NCBI RefSeq assembly: GCF_024171735.1
Contig: NZ_JAMTCH010000003.1
Coordinates: forward strand, 422,841-486,840
DNA: 64,000 nucleotides
Origin: Prauserella alba
GTDB taxonomy: Bacteria; Actinomycetota; Actinomycetes; Mycobacteriales; Pseudonocardiaceae
Direction: 5' to 3'
Shown here: one piece after another, positions 60,930 to 64,000 of the stretch
Numbering within the stretch: the stretch's first letter is position 1
How the letters are laid out: every line of letters begins with the position of its first letter
Translations under genes and position numbers: made by a program
The notes under the pieces: model-generated
What the model was told of the DNA's origin: nothing
What the model saw: only the letters and a program-made list of their open reading frames with translations
Databases searched by the model: none

Positions 60930-61994
60930 ATGTTCCACATTCGCGGTGTCGTGCTGCCCGACGGGCGGCAGCAGGACCTCTGGATCGAGGGTGACCGGAT
61001 CTCGCTGACACCGGTGGAGGGCGCGCGCACCCTCGACGGTGCGTTCGTGGTTCCCGGGCTGGTCGACGCGCACTGTCATCCCGGCATCGGCGTCGACGGC
61101 CCGGTCGCCCTCGACGAGGCCGCTGCGCAGGCCGAGACCGATCGTGATGCCGGCACCCTGCTCATCCGTGACTGCGGCGTGCCCATCGACACCCGCCCGT
61201 TGCAGCGGCGCGACGACCTGCCACGGATTATCCGTAGCGGTCAGCACATCTCGCTGCCCAAGCGCTACATCCCGAACCTCGGCCTCGATCTCGACCATCC
61301 GGAGCAGCTGCCGGACGCGGTGACCGAGCAGGCGCTCGCGGGCGACGGCTGGGTGAAGCTCGTCGGTGACTGGATCGACCGTGGCGTCGGGGATCTCGCG
61401 CCGCTGTGGCCGGACGACGTGCTGGCCGACGCCGTGAAGGCCGCCCACGACGCCGGTGCGCGCGTGACGGCGCACGTGTTCGGCGAGGCGGCGCTGCCCG
61501 GGCTCATCGACGCCGGGATCGACTGCCTCGAGCACGGCACGGGTCTCGATCGCGAGCTCCTCGACCGGATGGCGGCACAGGGCACGGCCCTGGTTCCCAC
61601 GCTGATCAACATCGAGAACTTCCCGGGCATCGCCGACCAGGCGGCCAAGTACCCGACGTACGCGGCGCACATGCGGGCACTGCACGCGGGGGTCGGTGAC
61701 ATGATCGGCGAGGCGATCGACGCAGGCGTCGACATCTACGCGGGCACCGACGCGGGTGGCATGGTCGCCCACGGCAAACTGCCCGACGAGGTGTCCGCAC
61801 TGCACCACGCGGGAATGCCGGCGGAGCGGGCGCTGGGTGCGGCGTCCTGGGCGGCCCGCGCCTGGCTCGGCTACGACGGCATCGACGACGGTGCCCCTGC
61901 CGATCTCGTGGTGTTCGATGCCGATCCCCGTGAGGATCTCGACGTCCTCCGCCGTCCCGGGCACATCCTGCTCCGGGGACGACTCGTCGGCTGA
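60930..61994 (+). CDS. Amidohydrolase family protein
   Basis: A 354-aa metallo-dependent hydrolase: VVPGLVDAHCHPGIGVDGPV (HxH metal site), LIRDCGVPIDTRPLQRRDDL, VTAHVFGEAALPGLIDAGID and IDCLEHGTGLDRELLD (metal His residues), and IYAGTDAGGMVAHGKLPDEV with the final Asp; the C-terminal beta segment DGAPADLVVFDADPREDL closes it. ATG 60930 is 6 bases after the ffh stop. Mycobacteria have a homologous amidohydrolase at the same place, so the pairing with ffh is conserved, though the substrate is unknown. Confidence 0.9.
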   Translation: MFHIRGVVLPDGRQQDLWIEGDRISLTPVEGARTLDGAFVVPGLVDAHCHPGIGVDGPVALDEAAAQAETDRDAGTLLIRDCGVPIDTRPLQRRDDLPRIIRSGQHISLPKRYIPNLGLDLDHPEQLPDAVTEQALAGDGWVKLVGDWIDRGVGDLAPLWPDDVLADAVKAAHDAGARVTAHVFGEAALPGLIDAGIDCLEHGTGLDRELLDRMAAQGTALVPTLINIENFPGIADQAAKYPTYAAHMRALHAGVGDMIGEAIDAGVDIYAGTDAGGMVAHGKLPDEVSALHHAGMPAERALGAASWAARAWLGYDGIDDGAPADLVVFDADPREDLDVLRRPGHILLRGRLVG

Positions 61995-62076
61995 CGTCCG
62001 CCGGGCGGTCGTGACGACGCGAGCACGCACAGTAGGCTCGCGGCGGTTTGTCGGCTGAACGCGGGGGAGGACCAGC

Positions 62077-62841
62077 GTGGCGGTACCGAATCCGGGAGAG
62101 CCGGTGCCCGGCGACCGGAGTCCGGCGAGTCTGCCACGGCCGCGGTGGGGGTTCGGTGCGTTCCTGCTCGTCGAGGCCGTACTGCTGGCCTCGGCCGCGT
62201 TGATCGGCGCCATCCTGCACAGCGGCGGCGGTGCCATGTCGGTGCGCAACGTGCTCATCGGAACGATGCTGCCCACGGTGATCGCGGCGGGGACAGCGTT
62301 GGCCATCACGAAGGTCCGTGGCAACGGCCCGCTGGCCGACCTCAGCCTGTCGTGGTCCATCAGCGATGTGAAGCTCGGTATCAAGCTGGGCGCCGTGGGC
62401 CTGGTCGTGACCAGTGTCGGGGCGTGGGTCTGGACCGAGATCGTCGGCGAACGCAACGCTCAGTCCGCGATCAGTGCGCTCGTCGAGGGACAGCCGATGT
62501 CGCTGCAGGCGGCCATCGTGATGTTCCTCTACCTGTGGCTGCTCGGGCCGATCTGCGAGGAGATCATCTACCGCGGCCTGCTCTGGAGCGCCACGGAACG
62601 ACTGGAGTGGCGCAAGGAGAAATGGGGCAGGGTCGCGGCGTTCGTCCTGTCGACCGCGGTGTTCGCCGTCAGCCACCTCGAACCGCTGCGCACGACGTTG
62701 CTGCTGGTCATTTCGATTCCCATCGGCCTGGCACGCCTGATCACCGGGCGACTGCTCGGCAGCATCGTGGCCCACCAGATGAACAACTTCCTGCCCGCCG
62801 TGGCGATCCTGCTGACGGCGCTGGGCGTCGTCGAGGCCTGA
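62077..62841 (+). CDS. CPBP-family intramembrane metalloprotease
   Basis: A 254-aa membrane protein with about seven hydrophobic segments. Signature motifs of CPBP (CAAX-protease and bacteriocin-processing) enzymes are visible: motif 1 GPICEEIIYRGLLWSATERL (EExxxR), motif 2 TAVFAVSHLEPLRT (His) and motif 3 GSIVAHQMNNFLPA (HxxxN). GTG 62077. Predicted intramembrane endopeptidase; substrate unknown. It converges on the TSUP gene with four bases between stops. Confidence 0.9.
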   Translation: MAVPNPGEPVPGDRSPASLPRPRWGFGAFLLVEAVLLASAALIGAILHSGGGAMSVRNVLIGTMLPTVIAAGTALAITKVRGNGPLADLSLSWSISDVKLGIKLGAVGLVVTSVGAWVWTEIVGERNAQSAISALVEGQPMSLQAAIVMFLYLWLLGPICEEIIYRGLLWSATERLEWRKEKWGRVAAFVLSTAVFAVSHLEPLRTTLLLVISIPIGLARLITGRLLGSIVAHQMNNFLPAVAILLTALGVVEA

Positions 62842-62845
62842 ACCG

Positions 62846-63613
62846 CTAGAGGGCCTGGACCAGCAGGTGGGTCGCGAGCCCGAGACCCGCGAGCGCGATG
62901 CCGATCCGCAACGGGCGTTCCGGCAGCCGCCGCACCAGCATCGGACCCAGCCACGCGCCGAGGAACGATCCGGCCGCCAGCGAGACCGCCGCCGTCCAGT
63001 TCACCGGCGCGAGGATCGCGAACGCGATGGCGGCCGTGCCGTTCGCCGCGCCGCTGGCGATGTTCTTGAGCGCGTTGGCCACGGGCAGCCGGTCCGGCAA
63101 CGAGATCGACAGCACCGCGAGCATCATGATGCCCGCACCCGCCCCGAAGTAGCCGGAGTAGATCGTCACGGCGACGAACGCCGCCGCGAACCCGGCACCG
63201 GGGGAGCGCTCGCGGCCCCGCCGTGCCGCGCGGATGTCCGCGGCCTGCCGGAGGCGGTCGCGTAACAGGAGCAGCACCGAGCCGAGCGCGATCAGCCACG
63301 GTACGACGACTTCGAACGTGTCGGCGGGTGTCGTCAGCAGCAGCGCGGCACCGGCGGAACCGCCGACGGTCGCCGCGGCGACGATCTTGCCGAGCCTGCG
63401 GCCCTGGCCACGGAGCTCGTGACGGGAACCGCCCGCGGCGCCGAGGGTCGTCGCCAGCATCGCCACGGTGTTGGTCATGTTCGCCGTCAGCGGCGGCAGC
63501 CCCGCGGCGAGCAGCGCCGGGTAGCTGAACAGCGACGCCAGGCCCGCCACCGACGACGCCAGTCCTGCCGCCACCCCCGCTCCGGAGAGCAGTGCCACCG
63601 AGGTGACGTCCAC
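62846..63613 (-). CDS. TSUP-family permease (TauE/SafE)
   Basis: A 255-aa protein with about eight helices in two related halves, each starting with a Gly-rich segment: LSGAGVAAGLASSVAGLASL and IYSGYFGAGAGIMMLAVLSI. TLGAAGGSRHELRGQGRR and NIASGAANGTAAIAFAIL are typical of the 4-toluene sulfonate uptake (TSUP) family. GTG 63613 gives the family start and has GAGAGG upstream; a longer frame reaches into the rpsP leader. Likely a sulphur-oxyanion or organosulphonate carrier; substrate unproven. Confidence 0.88.
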   Translation of the reverse strand: MDVTSVALLSGAGVAAGLASSVAGLASLFSYPALLAAGLPPLTANMTNTVAMLATTLGAAGGSRHELRGQGRRLGKIVAAATVGGSAGAALLLTTPADTFEVVVPWLIALGSVLLLLRDRLRQAADIRAARRGRERSPGAGFAAAFVAVTIYSGYFGAGAGIMMLAVLSISLPDRLPVANALKNIASGAANGTAAIAFAILAPVNWTAAVSLAAGSFLGAWLGPMLVRRLPERPLRIGIALAGLGLATHLLVQAL

Positions 63614-63950
63614 GTGCGATCCTCTCGTCGTCGTCGGCCCGGCTCCGGAAACGGTGTCGCGGCCCCCGCCGCGCGCAGGTGCCCGCCGGGTCCGGACCGC
63701 GCAGGCCGGCTCACGCCGCGGTGCCGGTACGGCCCGCACCGCAGTCTTCTCGGCCGCCGCCGGGCCTCGGGAGGGGAGCCCGTCGCAGGTGACGTACCTC
63801 GCTCTGGCAAAATGGTGGCTTGCCCGCTCCGAACGGGCCCTCTCACCGTGTCGGAGCGATACACAGACCTGCGGGCATCGCCGATCCGCTCCCCACTCGG
63901 GGGTGGTGCCTCGAACCGAGCAAGCGAACACGACAGGAGTACCCACACCC
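63614..63950. other. 337-bp divergent leader region of rpsP
   Basis: No gene recognised. The rpsP side contains two mutually exclusive hairpins: GCCCG (63822-63826) with CGGGC (63834-63838), and GCTCCGA (63826-63832) with TCGGAGC (63851-63857). AGGAG precedes the rpsP start. Confidence 0.5.
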
Positions 63951-64000
63951 GTGGCCGTCAAGATCAAGCTGCAGCGCCTGGGCAAGATCCGTGCGCCGTA
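63951..64000 (+). CDS. rpsP: 30S ribosomal protein S16 (5' end only)
   Basis: The last 50 bases encode VAVKIKLQRLGKIRAP, the S16 N-terminus, from GTG 63951 with AGGAG about 10 bases upstream. The rest lies outside the window. In related genomes it heads the rpsP-rimM-trmD-rplS operon and follows the ffh-amidohydrolase pair. Confidence 0.93.
   Translation, partial: MAVKIKLQRLGKIRAP

Overview
The window is high-GC DNA from an actinomycete. The core gene order (rsmD, coaD, sepIVA, DUF177, rpmF, rnc, mutM, acyP, smc, ftsY, amtB, glnB, glnD, ffh, amidohydrolase, CPBP, rpsP) matches the arrangement known in mycobacteria and other Mycobacteriales/Pseudonocardiaceae. DUF4333 lipoproteins, MmyB-type regulators and a DUF222-HNH relic fit a Pseudonocardiaceae member (Amycolatopsis/Saccharomonospora-like). 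That assignment is inference from content and gene order; no rRNA is present.

Layout. 1-7.4 kb is core: a partial HelD-like helicase, then rsmD-coaD-sepIVA-DUF177-rpmF-rnc-mutM. 7.6-17.2 kb is an accessory island splitting the usual mutM/acyP/smc neighbourhood. It holds two divergent operons. The minus operon has a CMD protein, an SDR relic, an MFS pump, two cyclophilin-like-fold proteins and an SDR. The plus operon has an MmyB-domain protein without HTH, a cupin, a cupin lipoprotein, a tandem-CMD lipoprotein, an NmrA-like protein and an aldo/keto reductase. Three of its families each occur as one cytoplasmic and one lipoprotein copy. 17.4-28.2 kb returns to core (acyP, smc, ftsY), with anmK and a sodium-solute symporter behind a DasR-like operator.

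28.3-54.7 kb is a second accessory block. It contains three DUF4333 lipoproteins; IclR/aceB/DUF6986; a decayed HNH gene; pxpA; an Rrf2/MFS pair; a predicted ABC-class ATPase; and a purine/ureide catabolic cluster (PucR, 8-oxoguanine deaminase, purine permease, uricase, HIU hydrolase, hydroxypyruvate isomerase, allantoinase). Malate synthase and the isomerase would handle the glyoxylate made from allantoin. Two xanthine dehydrogenase genes and the OHCU decarboxylase gene survive only as N- and C-terminal ends joined by internal deletions. This suggests the route now works from urate or deaminated purines, or is completed by genes elsewhere.

54.7-64 kb is core again: ammonium transporter-PII-GlnD, ffh, an amidohydrolase, a CPBP protease, a TSUP permease and the start of rpsP. 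Unusual non-coding structure includes two arrays of GTGTTG-core units spaced 20-21 bp (one flips orientation around a perfect palindrome), long perfect palindromes, and several operator-like repeats that match adjacent regulators. No tRNA, rRNA, CRISPR array or intact insertion sequence was seen.
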